From Fidelibacterota bacterium (GTDB lineage Bacteria > Fidelibacterota > UBA2242 > JAOZSR01): DNA of 64,000 nucleotides. The notes under the pieces were generated by a model. The model had not been told where the DNA came from. It saw nothing but the letters and a program-made list of their open reading frames with translations, and searched no databases. The stretch lies in NCBI GenBank assembly GCA_029939575.1, contig JAOZSR010000009.1, positions 1-64,000 on the forward strand, read 5' to 3'. Position numbers and translations under genes: made by a program. Shown in pieces: positions 10,654-18,741 of this stretch (the first letter of the stretch is position 1; every line of letters starts with the position of its first letter).

Positions 10654-12246
10654 TTAGAAAGAATAGATAAAAGTAGTTCTGGCAATTGGCCCGGGTACTG
10701 CTACAAGATTCATATCAAAAGCCAATTTTGGAGTCACGTTAAAGCCAAAACCCCAGGCAAAAGAACCTCCTAAAGGAGAATTTAGAATATTTTCACGAGG
10801 GTTTTTATCCTCATCAAGTAAACCATCAAAAAGTATATCTCCTAATATGATCTGCCCGCCAAAAGAAACCGGACCAAACCCAAAAGCAACTTTGATTCCA
10901 TGTTGTGGCTGGAGAGATATTTTGTAGTCTTTATGAGTCGTATCACTATAGAAAACAAAAGAATTTTCTATTTTTTCCTGACCATCATCAACAATATCAC
11001 ACTTATAATGCATAGAGAAACTCCCAATAAATTTTTCATAGGACAATATCATTGAAAACCATTTTTTCTTAATCGCAATAGAATTAGCAATGTAACCGGG
11101 ATATTCAAATTTTAAATAATCACTTGTATAGGCTGTTTCATTTGTATAAGTGATCTGAGATGGTTTTAGTTTATTCATGTCCAGCATTTCCTCGTCATCA
11201 TTTGTTCCAAGAATATTATCGGGACCATCTTCATCAAATCCAAAATCCAGGGCACCCAACATATGTTGTACTATTTCAAGATGTCCATCAAATTTGGCTT
11301 CTGCAGTCCCCTGAAAAGCAAAATCAAGAAAGAGCCAATCCTGATATCTGTAACTAACTCCAAAATTTGGGCTGATTGCCTTTTGGGAAAAATCTATATC
11401 AAAATTATTATCAAGAGTGTTTCTATAATCTACTGACGGATCATTAAAAATTGCGGCTATATCTGTTTGCTCACTTGCTTGTTTAATAATTCCGTCCATC
11501 GAAAGCAGAATGTTTGAGTATATCCTTCCAAATAATATATTAAATCCAAAACCAACAGATAACTTGTCTTCTAAAAATGATTTGGAATAAGCAGCATTAA
11601 ATTCATTAAATTGGAAATTCATATCCATAAAGGATTCAATTGCCAAAGGCACGAGAATTTTTTCTTCGAAAGTATTCCCGTCTTTTTCAATTATTGCAAT
11701 ATCCGAGATTGTTGTAGATATCCCATTTATCAATCCATTCAAATTCATATCCAGTTTCCTGGAGAATCCAATTCCCAGATTTCCGCTGTTTCTTCCATAT
11801 ATTACTGCAGAAAAACTGTTTACAAGCCCTTTTTGACCTAATATCATATCAAAATCAGAATAAATCATTTTTTGATCCAAATCCGCAGATTTCATTTCAG
11901 CTACAGCATCATCAATACTTTGCTGAATAGTATTGTCAAGATCGGAATAAACACTCGATAAAGTCAGATTTAAAGGAGGAGCAATATCAAGACTAAAAGC
12001 CGAACTTTTATAAAATCCAATTATTGCCGGATTGAGCGACATAACAGCCGGGGACGAGATTAAAGAAGAAATTGAGTTTCCATATCTGGCTGTACGTGAA
12101 TCAATTCCATTAAATAGATTTGTGCAGAATTTCACATCAAAAAGTTGAGTTCCACCATTAAAGGAGGTAATTTCATTATCACCAAAAGATTGATGAGACA
12201 TGATAAAAATGAAAAAATATAACATTTTGGTTTTTAAACTATCCAT
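10654..12246 (-). CDS. Predicted outer membrane beta-barrel protein, distant PorV/FadL type
   Basis: 530 residues with a signal peptide (about 1-22, ending SHQSFGD). Near the N-terminus it has a motif recalling PorV/TraF-type barrels: TARYGNSISSLISSPAVMSL followed by NPAIIGF. The C-terminal half alternates in barrel fashion and ends FDMNLVAVPGPIARTTFIYSF-like with a terminal Phe. It may transport or help export. It is the first gene of a three-gene unit with the giant repeat protein and the PorV-like protein. The ATG has a clear GGAG site. Family assignment is tentative; the barrel prediction is firmer. Confidence 0.6.
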   Translation of the reverse strand: MDSLKTKMLYFFIFIMSHQSFGDNEITSFNGGTQLFDVKFCTNLFNGIDSRTARYGNSISSLISSPAVMSLNPAIIGFYKSSAFSLDIAPPLNLTLSSVYSDLDNTIQQSIDDAVAEMKSADLDQKMIYSDFDMILGQKGLVNSFSAVIYGRNSGNLGIGFSRKLDMNLNGLINGISTTISDIAIIEKDGNTFEEKILVPLAIESFMDMNFQFNEFNAAYSKSFLEDKLSVGFGFNILFGRIYSNILLSMDGIIKQASEQTDIAAIFNDPSVDYRNTLDNNFDIDFSQKAISPNFGVSYRYQDWLFLDFAFQGTAEAKFDGHLEIVQHMLGALDFGFDEDGPDNILGTNDDEEMLDMNKLKPSQITYTNETAYTSDYLKFEYPGYIANSIAIKKKWFSMILSYEKFIGSFSMHYKCDIVDDGQEKIENSFVFYSDTTHKDYKISLQPQHGIKVAFGFGPVSFGGQIILGDILFDGLLDEDKNPRENILNSPLGGSFAWGFGFNVTPKLAFDMNLVAVPGPIARTTFIYSF

Positions 12247-12342
12247 TATTTCTCCTGTATAAAATATTAGGTTAGGCTATGAAAAAAACTGGGAATTTCA
12301 AAACACAGAGCTGTATTTTTCCCTTTATATCGCCTAACAATG

Positions 12343-12371
12343 AAAATATACACTATTTCTGTTTTTGTCAA
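12343..12371 (-). promoter_or_regulatory. Candidate sigma-70-type promoter of the surface-protein unit
   Basis: On the minus strand an exact TTGACA (12371-12366) is followed after 17 bases by TATTTT (12348-12343). This lies about 95 bases upstream of the ATG at 12246, in the divergent gap with the deacetylase gene. Pattern match only. Confidence 0.45.
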
Positions 12372-12485
12372 ATAATTGATGAAAAAAAAATCAAATCTGA
12401 GAAAATATTGATATATTTTTAGGGAAAAACGATTATTTTTAATTATATTATTACAACTTAATAAATTTATTAGGATAATTTAAAA

Positions 12486-13073
12486 TTGATAATAAAACAA
12501 AAAATAGCCCTAACATTTGATGATGGACCTCATCCGTTCTACACACCAAAAATTTTGGATTTATTGCAAAAACATAAGTCAAAAGCTCTGTTTTTTTGTG
12601 CCGGCAAAAATGCAAAAAAATATCCTAAATTAATTAAACGAATTCTTGCAGAAGGTCATCAAATTGGAAATCATACCTGGAGTCATTATCCACTTTTCCA
12701 AAATAATGAAAATGTCTTGCAAAGGGAAATTGTAGATTTTCATGATTTTATTTTTGATAATTATCAATATACCATGAAATTTTTTCGACCACCCTGGGGA
12801 GTATTCCCACGAAATATCAAAAAGAAAATGGAAACTCAATATAATTATACCACTCTTTTATGGGATGTAAACTCTTTTGATTATTGTTTCCCATATCGCA
12901 AAAATTTGTATTTGTTTAATTGGAAAAAAAACAAGAAAACTATAACTATTCTTTTCCATGATGGTGTAATTTTAAGTCCTTCTACTACCAGATTCCATAC
13001 CTTGAAAATGGTAGAAAATCTCTTATTAAAACAATCTGAATTTGATTTCGTTTTCCCCACATTAAAGAAATAA
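12486..13073 (+). CDS. Polysaccharide deacetylase (NodB homology domain)
   Basis: 195 residues, a bare NodB domain that removes acetyl or similar groups from carbohydrates. The family motifs are visible: TFDDGPH (catalytic Asp and metal Asp) at about residue 10, HTWSHY (metal-binding H-x3-H) at about 60, RPPWG at about 100, LLWDVNSFDY at about 122 and ILFHDG at about 155. The start is TTG with AGGA ten bases upstream; no ATG is available before the first motif. There is no signal peptide, so it acts in the cytoplasm or is exported by an unusual route. It is divergent from the barrel-protein operon. Confidence 0.85.
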   Translation: MIIKQKIALTFDDGPHPFYTPKILDLLQKHKSKALFFCAGKNAKKYPKLIKRILAEGHQIGNHTWSHYPLFQNNENVLQREIVDFHDFIFDNYQYTMKFFRPPWGVFPRNIKKKMETQYNYTTLLWDVNSFDYCFPYRKNLYLFNWKKNKKTITILFHDGVILSPSTTRFHTLKMVENLLLKQSEFDFVFPTLKK

Positions 13074-13234
13074 CAACAAAACAGTGTATTCCCCAGAACA
13101 TCCAACCATGAATCATTAATAAATATTTCTATAAACACCTTTACATATTTTTGTTTTTTAAACTCCTTTCATTATATTAAATTATATAATTAAGGTTTTA
13201 TGAAATAAGATGAAAAACCAATAAAAAATCTCGG

Positions 13235-13286
13235 AGACAGGTATAATCAACAGGACACAAATATAGAATCCTGTCTAAATAAGGAG
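13235..13286 (+). promoter_or_regulatory. Structured leader with two competing hairpins before the membrane-protein gene
   Basis: CCTGTCT at 13270-13276 can pair with AGACAGG at 13235-13241 (7 bp). The overlapping TCCTGT (13269-13274) can instead pair with ACAGGA at 13250-13255 (6 bp). The two pairings are mutually exclusive, and the AGGAG ribosome-binding site (13282-13286) follows directly. This resembles a cis-regulatory switch, but I recognise no known riboswitch class, and the repeats could instead be a protein-binding site. Confidence 0.35.
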
Positions 13287-13291
13287 AAAAA

Positions 13292-13966
13292 ATGAGTAAA
13301 CTTGATAATAAAACAGCAATTTGGATTGTAATTGGTATTGGAACTATATGGGGTCTGACTGAAGCCCTAACCGGCATGTTTTTACGTGATACATCTATTT
13401 ATTTTTTAACAGGTTCTTTGATGACCGGATGTGTAGCTTTATTCCTTGCTTTTGGACTTTCTGCTGTAAAAAAAATATCATTTTTGTTTATTTCTCTGGC
13501 AGTTGTTTTGGCATATAAAACGTTAGATGCTTTCTTATTACATCTGCCCGCAATTCACGGAGCTGTCGGGAACCCTGTATTTGCTATTATAACTGAAGTA
13601 TTGGCTTTAGTGGTTGTTTTGTTTATTATCCGAAAAGATTTCCTAAAAAAACCTTATGGACTTGCAATTATTGGAGCTTTGTTTGCCTTGATTTCAATAA
13701 GTGTGTTCCCACTTGTAAAATATTTTACTGGTTTACCGGCATGTGTGGTAAAGGGCACTACTTATCCCCTGGCTTTATATTACAGTCCTGTTGCAATTGG
13801 ATTATCTTCACTCCTTTTTCCAGTCGGCTATTTCCTTGGAGAAAAATTTGTTACCCTATTATCTTCAGAGAAAATAATTTCAAATAGAACACCTCTTAAA
13901 GTACGCTGGGCTTTGCAGGCAATGGCTGTATTTTCCCTTATTTCATTGATTCTTATTCGGCTTTGA
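13292..13966 (+). CDS. Polytopic membrane protein of unknown function, paired with a THEP1-type NTPase
   Basis: 224 residues with about six or seven hydrophobic segments (roughly 10-30, 38-58, 60-80, 92-112, 120-140, 160-182, 205-222). I do not recognise a family. Conserved-looking features are a GLTEAL segment in the first helix, a LLHLPAIHGAVGNP loop and a YSPVAIGL segment. Size and topology recall transporter S-components, but there is no sequence proof. It has a strong AGGAG site and the structured leader described above. The stop lies 10 bases before the NTPase gene, so the pair is probably an operon in which the NTPase works with the membrane protein. Confidence 0.6.
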   Translation: MSKLDNKTAIWIVIGIGTIWGLTEALTGMFLRDTSIYFLTGSLMTGCVALFLAFGLSAVKKISFLFISLAVVLAYKTLDAFLLHLPAIHGAVGNPVFAIITEVLALVVVLFIIRKDFLKKPYGLAIIGALFALISISVFPLVKYFTGLPACVVKGTTYPLALYYSPVAIGLSSLLFPVGYFLGEKFVTLLSSEKIISNRTPLKVRWALQAMAVFSLISLILIRL

Positions 13967-13976
13967 TTTTTACTAA

Positions 13977-14495
13977 ATGAAAACTAAAAATATATCGTCA
14001 TTAATTATTACCGGTGAAATTGGAATCGGTAAAACTACTTTATTAAAAAAAATTTTATTTGAAAAAAATCTCCACTACACTGGTTTTTTTACAGAAAAAA
14101 TAATTGAAAACCAAAAGATTGTCGGTTATAAAATATCAGAAATTAATCGTAATTCCCAAACATTTGCCCATATTAATTTTGAATCACAAAAACGATTTTA
14201 TCATTTTGGAATCAACAATTCCGTATTTGAAGAATATGGAGTCCAAATACTGGACCGCTCCCTTTCATCAGGGAAATTAATTGTTTTGGATGAGTTAGGA
14301 GTTATTGAGCAAACATCAAAAAAATTTTGTAATAAAATAAAAGATGTATTTTCTTTTGAACGCCCAATTTATGCAATAATTCAAAAGAGAGCCTGGAATT
14401 TCTGGAATAAATTATTAGACGGAAAACTGCAAACAATTCCTATATTAGAAATTAATTCCACTAATCGTAATAACATTTACTCAATGAAATATTAG
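13977..14495 (+). CDS. Nucleoside-triphosphatase, THEP1 family
   Basis: 172 residues, a P-loop NTPase. Walker A is GEIGIGKTTL at about residues 13-22. The family stretch HYTGFFTEKI follows, then Walker B as LIVLDELGVIE at about 100-110. THEP1 enzymes hydrolyse NTPs in vitro and their cellular task is poorly known. Length agrees with the family (about 170-190). It lies 10 bases after the unknown membrane protein and converges with the universal stress gene, whose stop is only 6 bases away. Confidence 0.8.
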   Translation: MKTKNISSLIITGEIGIGKTTLLKKILFEKNLHYTGFFTEKIIENQKIVGYKISEINRNSQTFAHINFESQKRFYHFGINNSVFEEYGVQILDRSLSSGKLIVLDELGVIEQTSKKFCNKIKDVFSFERPIYAIIQKRAWNFWNKLLDGKLQTIPILEINSTNRNNIYSMKY

Positions 14496-14501
14496 ACACA
14501 T

Positions 14502-14948
14502 TTACTTCGCACGAATTGATAGTACAGGACAATTTGCATGTCTGATTATTTTTTCTGCAACTGATCCAAAAAACAAATGCTGCAAACCTGAACGACCATG
14601 TGTCGAAACAACGATCAATCCAATATCATTTTCCTCAACTATTTTGTTGATTTCATAAGCAGGATCACCAATTTCTATTATTGGGTTTGTCTTAACAGTA
14701 TCAGGTATTATTTCATTAATAATTTTATCAAGCGTGTTTTTTGAATTTTCAAATAAACTCTCTCTATATGTGTTAAGATCAAATGCAATCGGATGAGGTG
14801 GGGTTGGAACCAGGGGAACTGGAATAATAATATGTGGAATAAATAATTCGGCAGAAAATTTTTCGGCCATTTCACAGGCAATATTAAGTGCCTTATATGA
14901 ATTTTCACTAAAATCGACAGGACACAATATTTTTTTTATGGGAAACAT
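14502..14948 (-). CDS. Universal stress protein (UspA family)
   Basis: 148 residues, a single Usp domain. The start KKILCPVDFSENSYKAL is the typical first strand and helix. The nucleotide-binding segment is VVSTHGRSGLQHLFFGSVAE; it keeps the second glycine and the G-S pair, while the first glycine of the ATP-binding pattern is serine. The protein ends CPVLSIRAK, the usual last strand. It has a strong AGGAGGT ribosome-binding site. It is monocistronic as far as can be seen. ATP-binding Usp proteins respond to growth arrest and stress; the exact role here is unknown. Confidence 0.9.
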   Translation of the reverse strand: MFPIKKILCPVDFSENSYKALNIACEMAEKFSAELFIPHIIIPVPLVPTPPHPIAFDLNTYRESLFENSKNTLDKIINEIIPDTVKTNPIIEIGDPAYEINKIVEENDIGLIVVSTHGRSGLQHLFFGSVAEKIIRHANCPVLSIRAK

Positions 14949-15448
14949 AATTACCTCCTATTGATATTTTAAAAAAGCCTTTTAATAAAAATACTTAAAA
15001 TATTTATTAAAATCAAATTTTGAGAATAACATGTTCTTTCCTATACTGTTATAATGAATTTTTATGTGGTAAATATGGAATGCATTATCTGTGATAATGC
15101 AAACAATACCAAAAAGTAGCGAATGTTTAGGAAGCATCAACACAGTTGGTGTACTCCAAAATACGCGCTAAATAGAATAGTAATAATTTATTTCTTTTCA
15201 TTATTTCAAAAGAAAACAAATTATGAATGATGAACAGTGAATCATTTTTAACGGCAGTTTATATTACTACAAATTCGGCAGTTTAAAATAACAGGTATTT
15301 TTAGTTAACATCAACATTTATAAAAAATATGTCAAACGAATAGAACAACTAATACATATTTATTCACAACGAGAAATTTATTTAAAATTACATTTAAAAG
15401 ATTAAGGGATAGAATAAGGTAGATAGTACTTGCATTTTTGCAATTATC
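14949..15448. other. Intergenic region of about 500 bases with small inverted repeats, no gene seen
   Basis: No convincing open frame on either strand. It contains a perfect 9-bp hairpin, TGCATTATC/GATAATGCA with a 3-base loop (15081-15101), without a T-run. It also has a small hairpin ATGAT...ATCAT near 15223-15246 and two copies of CGGCAGTTTA-like sequence near 15252 and 15282. These may be operator or promoter elements of the stress protein gene; nothing can be assigned. Confidence 0.4.
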
Positions 15449-15473
15449 AAAAAAAGGCAGAATTAATTCTGCC
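15449..15473 (-). terminator. Terminator of the thioredoxin/TPR selenoprotein gene
   Basis: A perfect palindrome, GGCAGAATTAATTCTGCC (15456-15473), is followed on the minus strand by a run of seven T (15455-15449). It lies about 30 bases after the stop of the gene at 15503. The flanking A-run would also allow termination of plus-strand transcripts. Confidence 0.8.
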
Positions 15474-15502
15474 CTTTTAAATAAATTAATAAGAATTATT
15501 TT

Positions 15503-16543
15503 TTATCCCTTTTCGCTTTTAAATTTTTTAATATTCTTTAAATAATATTTGCTGTCAGGAAGTATTTCCAATGCTTTTTCCATTGCATTAATTGCTAATT
15601 CCATATTACCATTTTCATAATATAACCAGGCCAATGTATCCCAGATACCATCTGCTTTTGGATCTATTTCAACAGCTTTTTTTGTAAGTTTTATAGATTC
15701 TTCATATTTATCTACTATTTTATTTTCATAAACATACCAACCATACCCATTCATCAAATCTGTAGATTCAGGAGACAATTCCAATGTTTTTTTATAAGTT
15801 TCCAAAACTTTGCTCTTTTTTCCATTAGAAGAATAAAATCGAATTAAATTATCATAAGCTTTCAATTGAAATTCTTTAGAAGGATTAGAATCCATAAACC
15901 TATTCATTTTTTCCAAATTATCTTCATGATACATTGCATAAGTCGCACTTGAAAACAAGCAATCTTCTCTATATCCTTTTATATCTTCAGGATCAAGTTG
16001 CAGAGTTTTAATAATATATTTTTGGGCAAGTTCCTGCTCATAACGACCAAGGTATTTTTGGGCGAGTTTGTATGTCAGATCCACATTAGATGAATCAGAC
16101 TGCCATTTTGCCAATATTGAAGTAATTGTATTCTTTCCTTCAACAAAATCCAAGATTGTTTTAAAAAATTTGTCCGCATCATTATCAAATCCAATAATAC
16201 GATCAATTTCGTTGCCTTCAGAGTTGAATAGAATTACTGTTGGATATCCGGGAACATTGAATTTTTTTCTTAACTCAGATTCATTACCTTTTTTTGAATC
16301 TAATTTAACATTGATAAAATTTGATTTCATGAATCTTGCCATTTCTTTGTTTTGAAAGACCAACTGGTCTAATTTGGCACAGGGGCCTCAAGTAGGGGAA
16401 TAAAAATCAAGAAACAGCATTTTTCTCTGTTCTCCGGCTAATTGAATACCTTGCTCAAAAGTCAGATTTCCAAAGATATCACCATCATCAGAACTACATG
16501 AAAATAATGCAATCAATGATAAAAATAAAATTAATTTTTTCAT
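15503..16543 (-). CDS. Thioredoxin-fold/TPR lipoprotein with an in-frame UGA read as selenocysteine (UGPC motif)
   Basis: Read from the ATG at 16543 (start MKKLILFLSLIALFSC, lipoprotein-like with Cys 16), the frame is open to 15503 except for one TGA at 16390-16388. The TGA is codon 52 in FYSPT-x-GPCAKLD, exactly the first cysteine of a thioredoxin CGPC motif. Downstream sequence continues as normal thioredoxin (cis-Pro in VPGYPTVILF, about residue 101) and then several TPR repeats (about 150-340), total 346 residues. A 5-bp hairpin with loop AGUU lies 17-30 bases after the UGA, as expected for a bacterial SECIS. The role is probably thiol-disulfide exchange in the periplasm. The frame below the UGA could only start at a TTG, with half the domain missing. 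Alternatives are a disabled gene or a sequencing error. Confidence 0.85.
16357..16390 (-). promoter_or_regulatory. UGA selenocysteine codon and SECIS-like hairpin
   Basis: Read on the minus strand, TGA is at 16390-16388. AGACC (16370-16366) pairs perfectly with GGTCT (16361-16357) around the four-base loop AGUU. The loop contains the G-U pair favoured in bacterial SECIS loops, with G in the second position. There are 23 bases between the UGA and this G, inside the range known for bacterial SECIS elements. The fold is judged by eye. Confidence 0.7.
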
Positions 16544-16663
16544 CAAATCTCCTTTTAATTTGTTTTTCAGGTTTTTAATATTCTTATCAATACATTAATT
16601 ATGAGTTTTTACTTATTTTTTTTTATTTGTAAACCTATTATTTATTAAAAATTAAATACTACT

Positions 16664-17560
16664 TTAAAGGAAAAAAATGCCTACTCCGACAACGGCAATA
16701 AAAGCACCGACAATCTCCTTAAAATTAACTTTTTCTTTGAACAGGATAATTGCCGGAGGAATAATTAATAATGGAACAATTGCCATAATTGTTGATGCTA
16801 TTCCGGCTTTTGTATTTTGTATGGCTAATAAAGAAAAAGCAACCCCAAGAAAGGGACCAAAGACCGAACCAATCGCAATTCCTGCCATAGCCCGCCTGTT
16901 TTTTAAAGCACTATATACATTTTTCCATTGCCTGATAAAAAAATATAAAATAATAAATCCAACAAGTCCTGCAATTACACGAATTTGTGTAGCTGCAAAT
17001 GCATCATATTGTTTCATTCCAAATTTACTAAGTATCAGACCGACTGACTGTCCAAGTGCCCCACCGAATGCCAACAAAATGCCTTTTATTGGATATGAAA
17101 AATTTATTTTATTGCCATTGGGATTTCTTTCAAGAATAACTATCACGATTCCAATTATTGTTAATAACATTCCGAATATTTCCATAATAACCATTGTTTC
17201 ATTAAGAAACAACCAGCCGATAAATGCAGTTATTATCGGAACTAAAGCCATAATTAACATTGAAATTCTGGCGTTCATTACAACAAAAGCTTCAAAAAGT
17301 AATAAATCTCCTACGGTAAAACCAATTAAACCGGATATTGATAACCATAACCAGGCATGTCCTGTTGCATCAAAGGGTAAGAATTTACCTCTGACAAAAA
17401 AGGTATAAAGACTAAGTAAAAACAGTCCGATCAATAATCTTATAAAATTTACTGCAAAAGAACCAACTTTTTTCCCTGCTGACTCAAAAGCTAAAGCACA
17501 AAACATCCAAAAGATCGCGCACATTAAAGCATAAATTTCACCAATTTTCGATTCTATCAT
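16664..17560 (-). CDS. EamA/DMT-family membrane transporter
   Basis: 298 residues with ten hydrophobic segments in two similar halves, as in the drug/metabolite transporter superfamily. The first half contains LLLFEAFVVMNARISMLIMA and the second FSLLAIQNTKAGIASTIMAI, the equivalent EamA positions near helices 3-4 and 8-9. The protein ends VVGVGIFFL. Members export or import small metabolites such as amino acids; the substrate cannot be told. It appears monocistronic, lying between the selenoprotein gene and the GH114-like gene. Confidence 0.85.
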   Translation of the reverse strand: MIESKIGEIYALMCAIFWMFCALAFESAGKKVGSFAVNFIRLLIGLFLLSLYTFFVRGKFLPFDATGHAWLWLSISGLIGFTVGDLLLFEAFVVMNARISMLIMALVPIITAFIGWLFLNETMVIMEIFGMLLTIIGIVIVILERNPNGNKINFSYPIKGILLAFGGALGQSVGLILSKFGMKQYDAFAATQIRVIAGLVGFIILYFFIRQWKNVYSALKNRRAMAGIAIGSVFGPFLGVAFSLLAIQNTKAGIASTIMAIVPLLIIPPAIILFKEKVNFKEIVGAFIAVVGVGIFFL

Positions 17561-17635
17561 TTATTCAACTTTCAACTTTTTGGCGAGGAAAATATAATCC
17601 TTAGAAATAAGTTATTCTTATAAATATTTTTCTGT

Positions 17636-18616
17636 CTATTTATTTTCAAAATATTCAAAAGCATCAATAATATCAAGGTATACACCATCAAAACCGGCAT
17701 TTAAGATTAATTTTAAATAGGAATCGTTATTTCCCCATATTAAGTGCTGCCATTTTTCATCCCAATACTTTACTTTATAATTGCCATTCCAATTTGGATT
17801 TTCATCTTCAAGCCACGATGGTGAATCTGATTCCCAACTTGAATTCCAATAATATCTGTAATCCTCAGCCTCACCGATACTCATGTACGCAATTACCAGA
17901 CGAGATGATCCATTATTTTTTTTCTTTAATAAGTTGATATCATTACTTGTAAATTTAGTATCATCATCAAAAAATAAATCCATGATAATTAGATCATAAT
18001 CTGTTTCAGATACTGATTCTATAAAATTTTCTTTAGAATTAAAAGAGCCAGGATTTATTAAATATAGGAAATTTTTTACATCTCGCAAATTATTAATATT
18101 ATGTGAATTAACCAAAAATGGTTCGGCAGGATAATTAGGAATATTATCTAAATTCCTGTGATCTGCAGAAAAACTTGTATAATTTCTTTTATTATTCCAG
18201 GAATAAGCACTGTCCATTAATTGTTCGGTGTAACAATAATCAGTTACAAGTACTTCTACCCCATTTTGCTCTGCAATATCCAGGAAAGTACACATATATT
18301 CATTATCAATCAAAGGTGTTGGCTCATTATCTCCATTATATCCAAAAAACAAATCTTCCCGCCCAATACCCTGAATTGCCGATAAATAGGATATTGCCAG
18401 TTCGCCGGTATTCTCCCCATCTTCCGTAATTAGTTCGTGACCATTTTGTGGTATGATAATAAATTCAGAGTCAATTGATCTGGCATATTGACTAATCCCA
18501 ATTACAAAATTTCGCATATCCTGCCTAAAATCTCTATCCTCATAAAAATCATCATCATTATCACAACCATTTAATATAAATAATGGAATTAAAAAAATTA
18601 AGTAATAGTGTCTCAT
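17636..18616 (-). CDS. GH114-like (endo-alpha-1,4-polygalactosaminidase/TM1410-type) lipoprotein
   Basis: 326 residues. Residues 1-18 end LFILNGC, a lipobox, so it is probably a lipoprotein. The body matches the TM1410/GH114-like TIM barrel family: YLINPGSF, then DYDLIIMDLFFDD (about 212), RLVIAYMSIGEAEDYRYYW (about 245) with the characteristic IGEAE, then NPNWNGNYKVKYWD and GFDGVYLDIIDAFEYF at the C-terminus. GH114 enzymes hydrolyse galactosamine-rich exopolysaccharide. The conserved acidic residues of IGEAE and of the last barrel strand are present. A strong AGGAGGT site precedes the ATG. Confidence 0.8.
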   Translation of the reverse strand: MRHYYLIFLIPLFILNGCDNDDDFYEDRDFRQDMRNFVIGISQYARSIDSEFIIIPQNGHELITEDGENTGELAISYLSAIQGIGREDLFFGYNGDNEPTPLIDNEYMCTFLDIAEQNGVEVLVTDYCYTEQLMDSAYSWNNKRNYTSFSADHRNLDNIPNYPAEPFLVNSHNINNLRDVKNFLYLINPGSFNSKENFIESVSETDYDLIIMDLFFDDDTKFTSNDINLLKKKNNGSSRLVIAYMSIGEAEDYRYYWNSSWESDSPSWLEDENPNWNGNYKVKYWDEKWQHLIWGNNDSYLKLILNAGFDGVYLDIIDAFEYFENK

Positions 18617-18689
18617 AATTACCTCCTAATTTTAAACATATTAATCTATGCAATAAAAAGGTAAATGGCATTATTTAATCGGTTACATT

Positions 18690-18719
18690 AAAAAGCCTCG
18701 TATCAAAACGAGGCTTTTT
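18690..18719 (-). terminator. Rho-independent terminator of ppiD-like gene
   Basis: AAAAAGCCTCGT at 18690-18701 pairs with ACGAGGCTTTTT at 18708-18719 around a short loop, with a T-run on both strands. It lies about 23 bases after the stop of the minus-strand gene at 18742. Confidence 0.9.
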
Positions 18720-18741
18720 AATAAATTTATAAAATATTATC

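Noticed and set aside
13201-13291. Known riboswitch class (preQ1, TPP, moco, fluoride and others) in the leader before the membrane protein
   Set aside because: None of their conserved core sequences could be recognised; only the alternative pairing is recorded.
15503-16363. Thioredoxin/TPR protein beginning at the TTG at 16363, 286 residues
   Set aside because: This start would remove the signal peptide and first half of the thioredoxin fold including the active site. The upstream frame matches the fold through the UGA, with a SECIS-like hairpin.
16677-17408. 243-codon plus-strand open frame opposite the EamA transporter
   Set aside because: It is the mirror image of a transporter gene with clear family motifs; its translation is Ile/Pro-rich noise.
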